This document shows, one piece after another, positions 35,029 through 43,635 of a stretch of 64,000 bases of DNA. Every line of letters begins with the position of its first letter. The first letter of the stretch is position 1. The notes beneath the pieces are model-generated. The model saw nothing but the letters and a program-made list of their open reading frames with translations. It had not been told where the DNA came from and ran no database searches. A program made the position numbers and the translations under genes. Where the stretch lies: positions 124,001 to 188,000 of the forward strand of contig NZ_BTPE01000003.1 in the NCBI RefSeq assembly GCF_036245645.1, given 5' to 3'. Origin of the DNA: Algoriphagus taiwanensis. Its GTDB lineage: Bacteria > Bacteroidota > Bacteroidia > Cytophagales > Cyclobacteriaceae.

Positions 35029-35126
35029 CTTATCGAGAAAGACCGAGGGAAGGGCCCTACGACGTCTTAGCAACCTGATAACAAGGTGCTAACTCCCATT
35101 CCGGATATGCCGGAAGAAGATGAGCG
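35029..35126 (+). promoter_or_regulatory. SAM-I (S-box) riboswitch
   Basis: The conserved S-box sequence is plain: CTTATCGAGAAAG at the 5' end, GAGGGAAGGGCCCTACGA (internal loop and hairpin), TTAGCAACC, AAGGTGCTAACTCC (junction and kink/pseudoknot partner) and GAAGAAGATGAGCGG closing P4/P1. It lies 72 bp before the first methionine synthase gene. High S-adenosylmethionine should switch the operon off. A clear separate terminator stem is not seen before the ATG, so translational control is possible. Confidence 0.92.
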
Positions 35127-35198
35127 GAAAAGAATACCTCTCCGTACTTTTCTCCGTGTTTTGCTCGATTAGCTTTTTGATTTGAAGAAAATATCACC

Positions 35199-36254
35199 AT
35201 GCAAAACCGAACCGAAGCCCTTTTACAAGCAATAGAAAAGCGAATCCTAATTCTGGACGGTGCTATGGGCACGATGATTCAGCGCTACAAGCTGGATGAA
35301 AATGACTTTAGAACTCCTGAACTGTCAAATCATCCTAAGCCATTGAAAGGGAATAATGATCTCCTTTCTCTGAGCAGACCGGATATTATTAAAGCTATAC
35401 ATGCTGAATATTTAGAAGCTGGGGCAGATGTCATCGAAACCAATACTTTCTCCGGAACTACCATTGCGCAGGAAGATTATGCACTTCCTCATTTGGCCTA
35501 TACGATCAATTATGAATCAGCCAAAATCGCAAGAGAAGTAGCAGATGAATTTACAGCCAAAGACCCTTCCAAGCCCCGATTTGTAGCCGGTGCAATGGGA
35601 CCTACCAACAGAACTGCCTCTATTTCACCGGATGTCAATGATCCTGGCTATCGGGCGATTACCTTTGACCAATTGGCTGAAGCCTATGCAGAGCAAGTGA
35701 GAGGTCTTCTTGATGGTGGGGCGGATATCATCTTGATCGAGACTATTTTTGATACACTCAATGCCAAGGCTGCTCTCTATGCGGTGCAAGAGGTATACGA
35801 GGAAAGAAATATTCCTTTGGATCCCCGAGAAGGAGGCATTCCGATTATGATTTCCGGAACCATTACCGATGCTTCTGGTCGGACGCTCTCCGGTCAGACT
35901 ACAGAGGCATTTTTGATTTCTGTTTCCCACGTTCCCTTGCTTTCTGTAGGTTTGAATTGTGCCTTGGGAGCAAAGGAATTGAGACCTTATTTGAAAGTGC
36001 TTTCCCAAAAAGCCCCTTTCTACGTTTCAGCCTATCCCAATGCAGGACTACCTAATGAGTTTGGAGCCTATGATCAGGGCGCCAATGAAATGGCGGATCA
36101 AGTCAGAGAGTTTTTGAAGGAGGGAATGCTGAATATTTTGGGAGGCTGCTGTGGTACTACTCCGGATCATATCCGAGCACTGGCCAAAATGGCTTCGGAA
36201 TTTCAGCCAAGAAAAATTGAAGAAGAACTTGAGGAGGAGGAAAGCAATGCCTAA
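35199..36254 (+). CDS. metH: Methionine synthase, homocysteine-binding subunit (split MetH)
   Basis: 351 residues, equal to the first module of cobalamin-dependent MetH. ILDGAMGTMIQRYKLDENDF starts the homocysteine barrel; the zinc ligands are C254 (GLNCALGA), C317 and C318 (GGCCGTTPDH). It activates homocysteine as the zinc thiolate for methylation by methylcobalamin. It ends after the first barrel with an acidic tail (EEELEEEESNA), and the remaining modules come from the next gene, whose ATG overlaps this stop by 8 bp. A split like this needs the two polypeptides to meet, so coupled translation makes sense. SAM-I regulated. Confidence 0.96.
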   Translation: MQNRTEALLQAIEKRILILDGAMGTMIQRYKLDENDFRTPELSNHPKPLKGNNDLLSLSRPDIIKAIHAEYLEAGADVIETNTFSGTTIAQEDYALPHLAYTINYESAKIAREVADEFTAKDPSKPRFVAGAMGPTNRTASISPDVNDPGYRAITFDQLAEAYAEQVRGLLDGGADIILIETIFDTLNAKAALYAVQEVYEERNIPLDPREGGIPIMISGTITDASGRTLSGQTTEAFLISVSHVPLLSVGLNCALGAKELRPYLKVLSQKAPFYVSAYPNAGLPNEFGAYDQGANEMADQVREFLKEGMLNILGGCCGTTPDHIRALAKMASEFQPRKIEEELEEEESNA

Positions 36255-38949
36255 GCAGAACTACATGAAATTGTCGGGTTTGGAGCCTTTGGTTTTTACC
36301 CCGAATATCAACTTTGTCAATATCGGAGAGCGGACCAATGTCACCGGTTCCAAAAAGTTTGCCCGACTCATCCTGAATGGGAAATACGATGAAGGCCTGG
36401 ACATAGCTCTCGATCAGGTAAGAGGTGGTGCCCAGGTCTTGGACGTGTGCATGGATGAGGGAATGCTAGATGGAGAGTATGCCATGACCCGATTTCTGAA
36501 TCTGATTGCTTCCGAACCGGAAATCAGCCGCATTCCCATTATGATTGACAGCTCCAAGTGGAGCATTATTCTAGCAGGCTTGAAGTGTGTGCAGGGCAAA
36601 GGAATCGTCAATTCGATTTCTCTGAAAAATGGAGAAGAGGAATATATTCAGCAAGCCAAAACCATCAAGAAGTTTGGGGCGGCGGTGGTGGTTATGGCTT
36701 TTGACGAGAAAGGTCAGGCAGATACTTACGAAAGAAGAATTCAAATCTGCGAACGAAGCTATCGAATTCTGGTAGATCAAGTACACTTTAATCCTCAGGA
36801 CATCATTTTTGATCCGAATATCTTTCCGGTTGCTACAGGGATGGAAGAGCATCGACGCAATGCCCTGGATTTCTTTTTGGCGACCCAATGGATCAAAGAA
36901 AACCTTCCCGGCGCCAAAGTGAGTGGGGGCGTTTCCAACGTGTCCTTCTCATTTCGTGGAAATGACCGAGTGAGAGAAGCCATGCACGCTGCTTTTCTCT
37001 ACCATGCCATTCATCATGGGATGGATATGGGAATTGTCAACCCGACCATGCTGGAAGTATATGACGACATTCCCAAGGATCTCCTTGAAAGGGTAGAGGA
37101 TGTACTTTTTGACCGAAGGTCAGATGCAACTGAGCGATTGCTTGACTTTGCGGAAACGGTGAAGGCTGCTGATAAAAAAGAAGTTGTAAACGAGGCATGG
37201 AGGTCGGATCCGGTAGCCAAGAGGATTGAGCATGCTTTGGTCAAGGGGATTTTGGACTACATCATCGAAGATACGGAAGCTGCAAGACTGGAATTGGTCA
37301 ATCCGCTCAAAGTCATTGAAGGACCTTTGATGGACGGGATGAATGTGGTCGGGGATCTTTTTGGAGAAGGGAAAATGTTTCTTCCCCAAGTGGTCAAGTC
37401 CGCCCGTGTAATGAAAAAAGCGGTGGCTTACCTAGAGCCCTTTATGCCTTTGCCTGAAGAGGGTCAGGAAGCCTCTTCCTTGAAGAAAATCCTTTTGGCA
37501 ACTGTAAAAGGAGATGTTCACGATATTGGTAAAAATATTGTGGGTGTAGTCCTGGCCTGCAATAGCTACCAAATCATCGATCTAGGCGTAATGGTGGATG
37601 CTCAAAAAATCATCGATGAAGCCATCAAAAACAAGGTGGATATCATTGGATTGAGTGGGTTGATTACTCCATCTCTTGATGAGATGGTTAATGTGGCTTC
37701 AGAAATGGAGCGTCAAGGCTTGCAGATTCCACTTCTCATCGGAGGGGCGACCACATCCAGAATCCACACGGCAGTCAAAATCGACCCGGTTTACTCAGGC
37801 ACGGTGGTTCATGTAACCGATGCAAGTAAATCTGTGCCTATCGCAGGTGAGGCAATTTCTGAAGAGACCCGTGAGGCTTATCGTCTCCAAATCAAAGAGA
37901 CTTACCGTCAGCTAAGAGAAGAACACGAAGCCAAACAGTCCATCAAACAAATGGTTAGCTACGAAGAGGCCAAAACCAATCCCGTGGCGATAGATTGGAC
38001 TTCTTTTGAGCCGGTAAGGCCAAAGGTGTTAGGAAAAACGATTTTGGAGGAGTTGGATTTGAGTGTGCTGAGAAAATATATCGATTGGACTCCTTTCTTC
38101 AGTACTTGGATGCTGAGTGGGAAATATCCCAAGATTTTGGAAGACCCAATAGTGGGAACAGAAGCCCAAAAGCTCTTTCAAGATGCCCAAGTTATGCTGG
38201 ACAGGATCATTAAAGAAAAGTGGCTGCATGCCAAGGCGGTTTTCGGGCTTTATCCTGTGGAGCGGAAAGGAGATGATGCAGTAGTCTTCGAACCAAACGA
38301 TGCCAATTTGATGCTGGGTCAATTCCACTTTTTGCGTCAGCAAGGCAAAAAAGGAAAAGGCGTGCCGAATCGTTCTCTTGCAGACTATTTACATCCGGAC
38401 CAGCCAGATTATTTGGGTTGCTTTGCAGTCACTGCCGGTTTGGGAATGGAAGCCAAATTGGCTGAATTCCAAGCAGCAGGGGATGATTACAACGATATTC
38501 TCTTCAAAGCATTGGCTGACCGATTGGCGGAAGCTGCTGCCGAATACGTCCACGAGCTGGTCAGAAAAGACTATTGGGGCTATTCCCAAGAAGAGGCTTT
38601 GGATAACGACTCTCTAATTCGTGAAGAATATCCTGGAATCCGCCCAGCACCGGGTTACCCTGCCTGTCCTGAGCATTCGGAGAAGGAAACTATCGCCCGG
38701 CTTTTGGATTTGGAAAAATCTGTGGGAATCACCCTGACCTCCAGCTACGCCATGTATCCTACGAGTTCGGTATCCGGATTTTATTTTGGCCATCCCGAAT
38801 CCAAATACTTTGGCCTAGGAAAAATCGCCGAAGACCAAGTTGCAAGTTATGCCATGCGAAAGGGGATTTCCCTAGAGCAGGCCGAGCGACTTCTATCACC
38901 CAATTTGGCTTACACGCCCTCTACTTTACTTGCGAATCAAACCTTATGA
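36247..38949 (+). CDS. metH: Methionine synthase, folate/cobalamin/activation subunit (split MetH)
   Basis: 900 residues from the ATG at 36247 (MPKQNYMKLSGLEPLVFTP); the frame is open further upstream, but that part lies in the previous gene. Modules: pterin-binding barrel (about 20-290, NFVNIGERTNVTGSKKF), B12 cap (about 330-410), B12-binding Rossmann domain with the DxHxxG ligand loop GDVHDIGKN, where H425 is the lower cobalt ligand, and the reactivation domain (about 560-900) with the SAM motif RPAPGYPACPEHSE near 799. It carries methyl groups from methyl-tetrahydrofolate to cobalamin, then to homocysteine. Overlaps metF by 4 bp (ATGA). Confidence 0.97.
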   Translation: MPKQNYMKLSGLEPLVFTPNINFVNIGERTNVTGSKKFARLILNGKYDEGLDIALDQVRGGAQVLDVCMDEGMLDGEYAMTRFLNLIASEPEISRIPIMIDSSKWSIILAGLKCVQGKGIVNSISLKNGEEEYIQQAKTIKKFGAAVVVMAFDEKGQADTYERRIQICERSYRILVDQVHFNPQDIIFDPNIFPVATGMEEHRRNALDFFLATQWIKENLPGAKVSGGVSNVSFSFRGNDRVREAMHAAFLYHAIHHGMDMGIVNPTMLEVYDDIPKDLLERVEDVLFDRRSDATERLLDFAETVKAADKKEVVNEAWRSDPVAKRIEHALVKGILDYIIEDTEAARLELVNPLKVIEGPLMDGMNVVGDLFGEGKMFLPQVVKSARVMKKAVAYLEPFMPLPEEGQEASSLKKILLATVKGDVHDIGKNIVGVVLACNSYQIIDLGVMVDAQKIIDEAIKNKVDIIGLSGLITPSLDEMVNVASEMERQGLQIPLLIGGATTSRIHTAVKIDPVYSGTVVHVTDASKSVPIAGEAISEETREAYRLQIKETYRQLREEHEAKQSIKQMVSYEEAKTNPVAIDWTSFEPVRPKVLGKTILEELDLSVLRKYIDWTPFFSTWMLSGKYPKILEDPIVGTEAQKLFQDAQVMLDRIIKEKWLHAKAVFGLYPVERKGDDAVVFEPNDANLMLGQFHFLRQQGKKGKGVPNRSLADYLHPDQPDYLGCFAVTAGLGMEAKLAEFQAAGDDYNDILFKALADRLAEAAAEYVHELVRKDYWGYSQEEALDNDSLIREEYPGIRPAPGYPACPEHSEKETIARLLDLEKSVGITLTSSYAMYPTSSVSGFYFGHPESKYFGLGKIAEDQVASYAMRKGISLEQAERLLSPNLAYTPSTLLANQTL

Positions 38950-39896
38950 AGATCACCGAGCATCTAAAAAACGCAAAGTCAACGCTGTTTTCTTTTGAAA
39001 TTCTCCCTCCTCTGAAAGGGCAAAGCTTGAAGGAACTATTGGAAGGAATCGAACCCTTGATGGAGTTCAAGCCCCCCTTTGTAGATGTGACTTATCACCG
39101 GGAAGAGTTTATTTATAAAAAGCATCCGAATGGACTTCTGGAGAAAGTCAGCACCAAAAAGCGGCCCGGAACAGTAGGGATTTGCGCAGCAATTATGAAC
39201 AGATTTCAGGTTGATGCAGTGCCTCACCTCCTTTGCGGTGGATTTACCAAAGAAGAAACAGAAAATGCGCTGATTGATTTGAATTTCATCGGAGTGGAAA
39301 ATGTATTGGCACTCAGAGGAGATGCTCCTAAAGGGGAGAAATTTGCCCCGGAACGAGAAGGGCATAGTTTTGCCAGCGAGTTGGTGGAGCAGATTGTACG
39401 GATGAATCAGGGAAAATACCTGCATGAGGAGACGGAGAACAATTTCCATACGGACTTTTGCATTGGGGTGGCGGGCTATCCTGAGAAGCATTTCGAGGCT
39501 CCAAGCCTCAGGTTTGACCTCAAGCAATTGAAGGAAAAAGTGGACAAAGGCGCAGAGTATATCGTGACTCAGATGTTTTTTGACAATAAGAAATACTTTG
39601 ATTTTGTTGACAAAGTGAGGGCAGCGGGGATTGAAGTGCCAATCATCCCGGGTATCAAACCCATCACTACTTTGGGTCAGATTACCATGCTGCCAAGAAC
39701 CTTTTTCCTTGATCTTCCTGATGATTTGATGGATGAATTGGAAAAGTGTAAAACCAATGGGGAGGTGAAAGAAGTGGGCATTGAGTGGGCGATTCAGCAA
39801 TCCCGAGAGTTGATCGATGCAGGAGTTCCCAGCCTTCATTTCTATACCATGAGTAAGGCGGACGCTACCTATAAGATTGCCAAGGAGGTGTTTTAA
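38946..39896 (+). CDS. metF: 5,10-methylenetetrahydrofolate reductase
   Basis: 316 residues. FSFEILPPLKG holds the catalytic Glu; FVDVTYHRE, NVLALRGDAP, FCIGVAGYPEKH, QMFFDNKKYFDFV and PIIPGIKPIT are the usual MetF blocks. The FAD enzyme makes methyl-tetrahydrofolate, the methyl donor used by the split MetH just upstream. The start overlaps the stop of the second metH gene (ATGA), and a terminator begins within its own stop codon, so this is the last gene of the riboswitch operon. Confidence 0.97.
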   Translation: MKITEHLKNAKSTLFSFEILPPLKGQSLKELLEGIEPLMEFKPPFVDVTYHREEFIYKKHPNGLLEKVSTKKRPGTVGICAAIMNRFQVDAVPHLLCGGFTKEETENALIDLNFIGVENVLALRGDAPKGEKFAPEREGHSFASELVEQIVRMNQGKYLHEETENNFHTDFCIGVAGYPEKHFEAPSLRFDLKQLKEKVDKGAEYIVTQMFFDNKKYFDFVDKVRAAGIEVPIIPGIKPITTLGQITMLPRTFFLDLPDDLMDELEKCKTNGEVKEVGIEWAIQQSRELIDAGVPSLHFYTMSKADATYKIAKEVF

Positions 39897-39938
39897 ACCT
39901 TTGAGGTCTTTTTGACCTCGAAGGTTTCTTTTTTTTTC
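39895..39938 (+). terminator. Terminator of the methionine operon
   Basis: AAACCTT-GAGGTC (from 39895) pairs with GACCTC-AAGGTTT (to 39927), with one T-G pair, followed by about nine T. The stem begins inside the metF stop codon. Confidence 0.85.
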
Positions 39939-40004
39939 GATAGCTACCACTGACCATTCCTCCAATATTTAAGCTCAATTTCTTTGTTCTGCCTATCTTC
40001 GGGC

Positions 40005-40856
40005 ATGATTAAACTAATCGAATGTCCCCGGGATGCCATGCAGGGGATTCCTGATTTTATAGATACCGCTATTAAAGCCGCCTATATCAACCAATTGCTT
40101 GAAGTAGGCTTTGATACCATCGATTTTGGGAGTTTTGTCAGTCCCAAAGCTATTCCACAGATGCGGGACACGGCTGAAGTGCTGGAAATGCTGGATTTGC
40201 ACAAAGCAAAATCCAAGCTTTTGGCAATCGTGGCCAATGTACGAGGGGCAGAAGATGCCCTTAGGTTTTCAGAAATTGATTTTCTGGGATTTCCCTTATC
40301 TGTTTCGGAAACTTTCCAGCAGAGAAATACCAATGCCAGTATCGCAGATGCGCTAAAGACAGTCGAAGCCATTCAAAACCTTTGCGCAGCCAAAGGGAAA
40401 AAGCAGGTCGTCTACCTCAGCATGGGCTTTGGCAATCCTTATGGCGATCCGTATTCCCTGGAATTGATCGCGGAATTTGTCGAAAAGTTGACACAGCTTC
40501 AGATAGAGACGGTATCTCTATCCGACACAATCGGAGTAGCCACTCCAGCTCTTATTACCCAGCTTTTTGAGGTGCAAACTCAGGCTTTTCCACACATAGA
40601 ATTTGGTGCACACCTTCACAGCAGGCCTGAATTGGTTGGAGAAAAAGTAAGAGCTGGGCTCGAAGGTGGCTGCAAGCGATTTGACGGAGCCTTGATGGGA
40701 TTTGGCGGTTGTCCTATGGCAAAGGATAATTTGGTGGGAAATATGGCCACTGAACTTATGATTCCTGCCCTTGAGCAGGAAGGCTTTGATTTGGGACTCA
40801 ATAAATCAGAACTTCAAGAGGCTATGAAACTGGCCAAATTTGTATTCAACCCTTGA
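40005..40856 (+). CDS. Hydroxymethylglutaryl-CoA lyase-like enzyme
   Basis: 283 residues from the ATG at 40005 (MIKLIECPRDAMQGIPDFI). It is a DRE-TIM barrel: ECPRDAMQG (catalytic Arg and metal Asp), VSLSDTIGVATP, the metal-binding HLH in FGAHLHSRPEL, and the lyase loop FGGCPMAKDNLVGN with the catalytic Cys. It should split HMG-CoA to acetoacetate and acetyl-CoA in leucine breakdown, or act on a near relative. The PepSY gene begins 3 bp behind it; no other leucine-pathway gene is near. Confidence 0.88.
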   Translation: MIKLIECPRDAMQGIPDFIDTAIKAAYINQLLEVGFDTIDFGSFVSPKAIPQMRDTAEVLEMLDLHKAKSKLLAIVANVRGAEDALRFSEIDFLGFPLSVSETFQQRNTNASIADALKTVEAIQNLCAAKGKKQVVYLSMGFGNPYGDPYSLELIAEFVEKLTQLQIETVSLSDTIGVATPALITQLFEVQTQAFPHIEFGAHLHSRPELVGEKVRAGLEGGCKRFDGALMGFGGCPMAKDNLVGNMATELMIPALEQEGFDLGLNKSELQEAMKLAKFVFNP

Positions 40857-40859
40857 TTC

Positions 40860-41411
40860 ATGTCTGATTCTGTCATCCAATCCAAAGTCAAAGCGCTACG
40901 CTGGTATCGCCGTATTCACAAGTGGGTAGGCATTCCTTTACTTTTATTTTTTCTCTTGATTGGGATTACTTCCATTTTATTGGCTTGGAAAAAGAAGGCA
41001 GAGCTTCTTCCTCCCACCTTGAGTACCAAAGTGGAGCAGGGCGCTTGGATTTTGCCTTCGGAAATGGTGAAAATCGGGGAGGAGGAAATGAAAAAGCTGG
41101 GAAAGGATCCTGAAGTAGACCGAATCGATATCCGCCCGGACAAGGGAACCGCAAAAGTCACTTTCAAAACTCACTTCACGGAAGTTCAAGTGGATGGGTT
41201 TTCTGGGGAGGTATTGTCCATTGGAACCCGTCATTCGGATTGGATCGAAAAAGTACATGACGGAAGTATTATTGATTACTACACGACTGGGGATGAAGGT
41301 GCCAAGTTGACTTATTCCACACTGATTTCCATAGGATTGATATTTTTGGCGATCAGCGGGTTTTACATGTGGTATTTTCCAAAAGTGGTGAGAAAGTTGA
41401 AAGGGAGTTAA
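40860..41411 (+). CDS. PepSY-associated membrane-helix protein
   Basis: 183 residues. An N-terminal helix (about 22-43, WVGIPLLLFFLLIGITSIL) after WYRRIHKW, a PepSY-like periplasmic domain (about 60-130, DRIDIRPDKGTAKVTFK and EVQVDGFSGEVLSI) and a second helix (about 152-172, LISIGLIFLAISGFYMWYFP). The His residues beside the helices recall the haem-binding type of ferric-reductase-like PepSY proteins, in a reduced two-helix form. A role in electron transfer to iron is a guess. Confidence 0.85.
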   Translation: MSDSVIQSKVKALRWYRRIHKWVGIPLLLFFLLIGITSILLAWKKKAELLPPTLSTKVEQGAWILPSEMVKIGEEEMKKLGKDPEVDRIDIRPDKGTAKVTFKTHFTEVQVDGFSGEVLSIGTRHSDWIEKVHDGSIIDYYTTGDEGAKLTYSTLISIGLIFLAISGFYMWYFPKVVRKLKGS

Positions 41412-41451
41412 GAGCCTTTTTCTTTTCAATTGAAATTCCTTAAATTTTAGT

Positions 41452-42054
41452 GTGGAAGACGAGAAGCTACATACTATCAACGAGCCTGATCTTGAATATG
41501 GTCACTATTCTTATGCAGATTATCTGAGGTGGAAAATTGACGATATGATGGAATTGATCCGGGGCAAAGCCTATAAATGGGCTGCTGCAGCTCCTGGTAT
41601 GAGTCATCAAAAGGTCTCTGTCAGACTAACCCATCTGCTCCACGAGCATCTTAAAAGTAAACCTTGCCAGGTTTTCCATGCTCCATTTGATGTCAGACTT
41701 CCGGTCAAATCCAAAAAAAATAAGGAAATCGACACTGTATTGCAGCCTGATCTTTGTGTGATTTGTGATGAAAGCAAACTGGATGAAGCGGGTTGTATGG
41801 GAGCTCCTGATTTGGTGGTCGAAATACTTTCACCGGGAAATAATCGAAAAGAACTTAAACTGAAATATGAAGTTTATGAGGAATCTGGGGTAAAAGAATA
41901 TTGGATTATTCAGCCGACTGAGCAGACTCTTTTGATATATACCCTAATAAATGGCAAGTATCAGCCTTCTCATCTCTACACTTCAGGAGACGAAGTTGAA
42001 TCCAAATGCATCGATGGATTTAGGCTTAATCTGTCCGAGATTTTTGAAGGATAG
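41452..42054 (+). CDS. Uma2-family (DUF820) PD-(D/E)XK nuclease-fold protein
   Basis: 200 residues from a GTG at 41452; no upstream ATG fits, and the next in-frame ATG would remove part of the domain. Motifs: GMSHQKVSVRLTHLLHEHLK, VFHAPFDVRLP, QPDLCVICDES, GAPDLVVEILSPG and KLKYEVYEESGVKEYWII, which is the Uma2 core with the Asp...Glu-x-x metal site (PDL...VVEIL). The family has the restriction-endonuclease fold; cellular function is largely unknown. It converges on dprA with a 13-bp gap. Confidence 0.9.
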   Translation: MEDEKLHTINEPDLEYGHYSYADYLRWKIDDMMELIRGKAYKWAAAAPGMSHQKVSVRLTHLLHEHLKSKPCQVFHAPFDVRLPVKSKKNKEIDTVLQPDLCVICDESKLDEAGCMGAPDLVVEILSPGNNRKELKLKYEVYEESGVKEYWIIQPTEQTLLIYTLINGKYQPSHLYTSGDEVESKCIDGFRLNLSEIFEG

Positions 42055-42067
42055 TGCTATAGGAAAA

Positions 42068-43195
42068 TCAAACCAATAGCTTAAACTTCTTCCCCGGAAG
42101 CGATTTCACGATCCCCTCAAATTCAAGAGAAAGTAACTTCGAAGACAGAATTCCTAAAGGAATTTCTGTGGAATAGGAAATCATGTCTATTTCAGATTCT
42201 CCTTTTTCCTGAAGATGAGTCAATATCTTCTTTTCTTCATCATCCCGTTCACTTAAGTCCAAATTCGGCTTTTTGACTTTTTCCTCCCCCGGCTTACTCC
42301 AAAAAAGAGCCTCAGCAATATCTCCCGGTCCGGTGTAAATGCTTGCTTTCATTTTCTTGATCAGATGATTGCATCCTTCGGAAAAGGTAGATTGGAGGTT
42401 GCCCGGTACAGCAAAAACTTCCTTATCATAACTGTACGCAATTTCAGCGGTAATAAGGGCTCCACCTTTTTCGGCTGCCTCGACAACAATCAATGCGTCG
42501 GAAAGGCCGGCAATAATTCGGTTTCGGGCAGGAAAATTACCCGGTATCATCTTGCTCCCCGGAGCATATTCACTGAGCAAATTGCCTGTTTCCTGAAGTT
42601 GGAGGGCTGTATTTTTATGCGCTGCAGGATAGATTTGATTGAGTGGACTTCCCATGATTGCAACAGTAGGAAGTCCAATTTGCAGTGCTGCCCGATGAGC
42701 TTCAATGTCAATTCCATAGGCCAGACCAGAAATGATAACCGGCTGATAGGGAAGGAGATCCTCTACGATCTTTCGAGTGATGGATTTACCATAGGTAGTT
42801 GCACTTCTTGTGCCGACTATACCTATGCTTCTTTCAAAATTCAAGGTACCTTTTCCTTGGGAAAAGAGGATCACCGGACTATCTTCTATTGGCTTTAATC
42901 TTTGGGGAAAATCAGGGGAAGTTGAGATCAGAATATCGTATCCCTTTTTGGAGCAGGAAGAAATGACCTCATCGGCATTTCTCAACAACTGTTCGGCCTG
43001 TTTTTGTAGGTCCAGCAACTTTTCGCCGACTCTCGGTATTTTGGAAGCTTTTCCCTTGGCAAGTTGAAAAAAGGACTGGGGAGAGCCGCTGTAAGCTAAA
43101 ATGGCCTTGAAGACGGTGGGACCGATTTTTGGTGCCAAAGCCAAGGCTAGGTGATATCTCAGATTCTCATGATCCTTTTCTGGATTGGAGTTCAT
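42068..43195 (-). CDS. dprA: DNA-processing protein A
   Basis: 375 residues. An N-terminal helical part (about 1-80) is followed by the Rossmann-like DprA core: IGIVGTRSATTYGKS, PVIISGLAYGIDIEAHRAAL, TVAIMGSPLNQIYPAAH, LLSEYAPG, FPARNRIIAGLSDALIVVEA and AVPGNLQSTFSEGCNHLIKK. A C-terminal winged-helix-like domain (about 310-375) follows. It protects incoming single strands and loads RecA in natural transformation. The start overlaps the end of the merR-like gene by 29 bp, so the two are coupled. Confidence 0.97.
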   Translation of the reverse strand: MNSNPEKDHENLRYHLALALAPKIGPTVFKAILAYSGSPQSFFQLAKGKASKIPRVGEKLLDLQKQAEQLLRNADEVISSCSKKGYDILISTSPDFPQRLKPIEDSPVILFSQGKGTLNFERSIGIVGTRSATTYGKSITRKIVEDLLPYQPVIISGLAYGIDIEAHRAALQIGLPTVAIMGSPLNQIYPAAHKNTALQLQETGNLLSEYAPGSKMIPGNFPARNRIIAGLSDALIVVEAAEKGGALITAEIAYSYDKEVFAVPGNLQSTFSEGCNHLIKKMKASIYTGPGDIAEALFWSKPGEEKVKKPNLDLSERDDEEKKILTHLQEKGESEIDMISYSTEIPLGILSSKLLSLEFEGIVKSLPGKKFKLLV

Positions 43196-43520
43196 GCTTC
43201 ATATTGATTAAAAAGTCTCGTATTTCCTGAAGCTTCTGAACAGCCGCAACCTTGTCAAATCCCTGATCCCTTCCTGAAGCAATGACTTCCTGCGCACCTT
43301 GTAGCGTATACCCTTTTTCTTTGACCAAATGATAGACATAGCGGATCTTTTGGATATCATCCTTGGTGTATCTTCTATTGCCTTTTTTGTCTTTCTTGGG
43401 CCGAATGATGTCAAATTCCCCTTCCCAATAACGAATAAGGGATGGAGCCACTTTGAATTGATCCGCCACTTCTCCTATGGAATAATATTTCTTTTCGATT
43501 TCTCGCTCTTTGTATGGCAC
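43167..43520 (-). CDS. MerR-family transcriptional regulator
   Basis: 117 residues from a GTG at 43520; no ATG fits. The DNA-binding domain YYSIGEVADQFKVAPSLIRY, then WEGEFDIIRPKKDKKGNRRY, is a classic MerR winged helix, with the coiled-coil helix after it (DIQKIRYVYHLVKEKGYTL). The effector region is very short and lacks Cys, so it is of the small type common in Bacteroidota. It is coupled to dprA and its promoter holds tandem palindromes, which suggests autoregulation. Confidence 0.92.
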   Translation of the reverse strand: MPYKEREIEKKYYSIGEVADQFKVAPSLIRYWEGEFDIIRPKKDKKGNRRYTKDDIQKIRYVYHLVKEKGYTLQGAQEVIASGRDQGFDKVAAVQKLQEIRDFLINMKHELQSRKGS

Positions 43521-43567
43521 GTCAGTGAAAATTTTAACTTAAACTATCTCAAAAGTTCTTGAATACT

Positions 43568-43611
43568 CTAAAGTAAGAAAATCCCTGTTAACTTCAAGTT
43601 TGACTTCAAGT
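43568..43611 (-). promoter_or_regulatory. merR-dprA promoter with tandem palindromic operator
   Basis: Minus strand: TTG (43597-43595), 19-bp spacer, TACTTTAG (43575-43568), close to TAnnTTTG. The upstream element lies in one of two palindromes ACTTCAAGT (43591-43599 and 43603-43611; ACTT-N-AAGT), spaced 12 bp apart. The overlap suggests repression or activation by the MerR product. Confidence 0.55.
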
Positions 43612-43635
43612 GCTCAAGGGAAAAAACGTTCGCTT

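Noticed and set aside
39036..39965. 309-residue reverse-strand frame opposite metF
   Set aside because: It is the antisense shadow of metF; the composition (many His, Leu, Phe runs) lacks family motifs, and metF on the other strand is certain.
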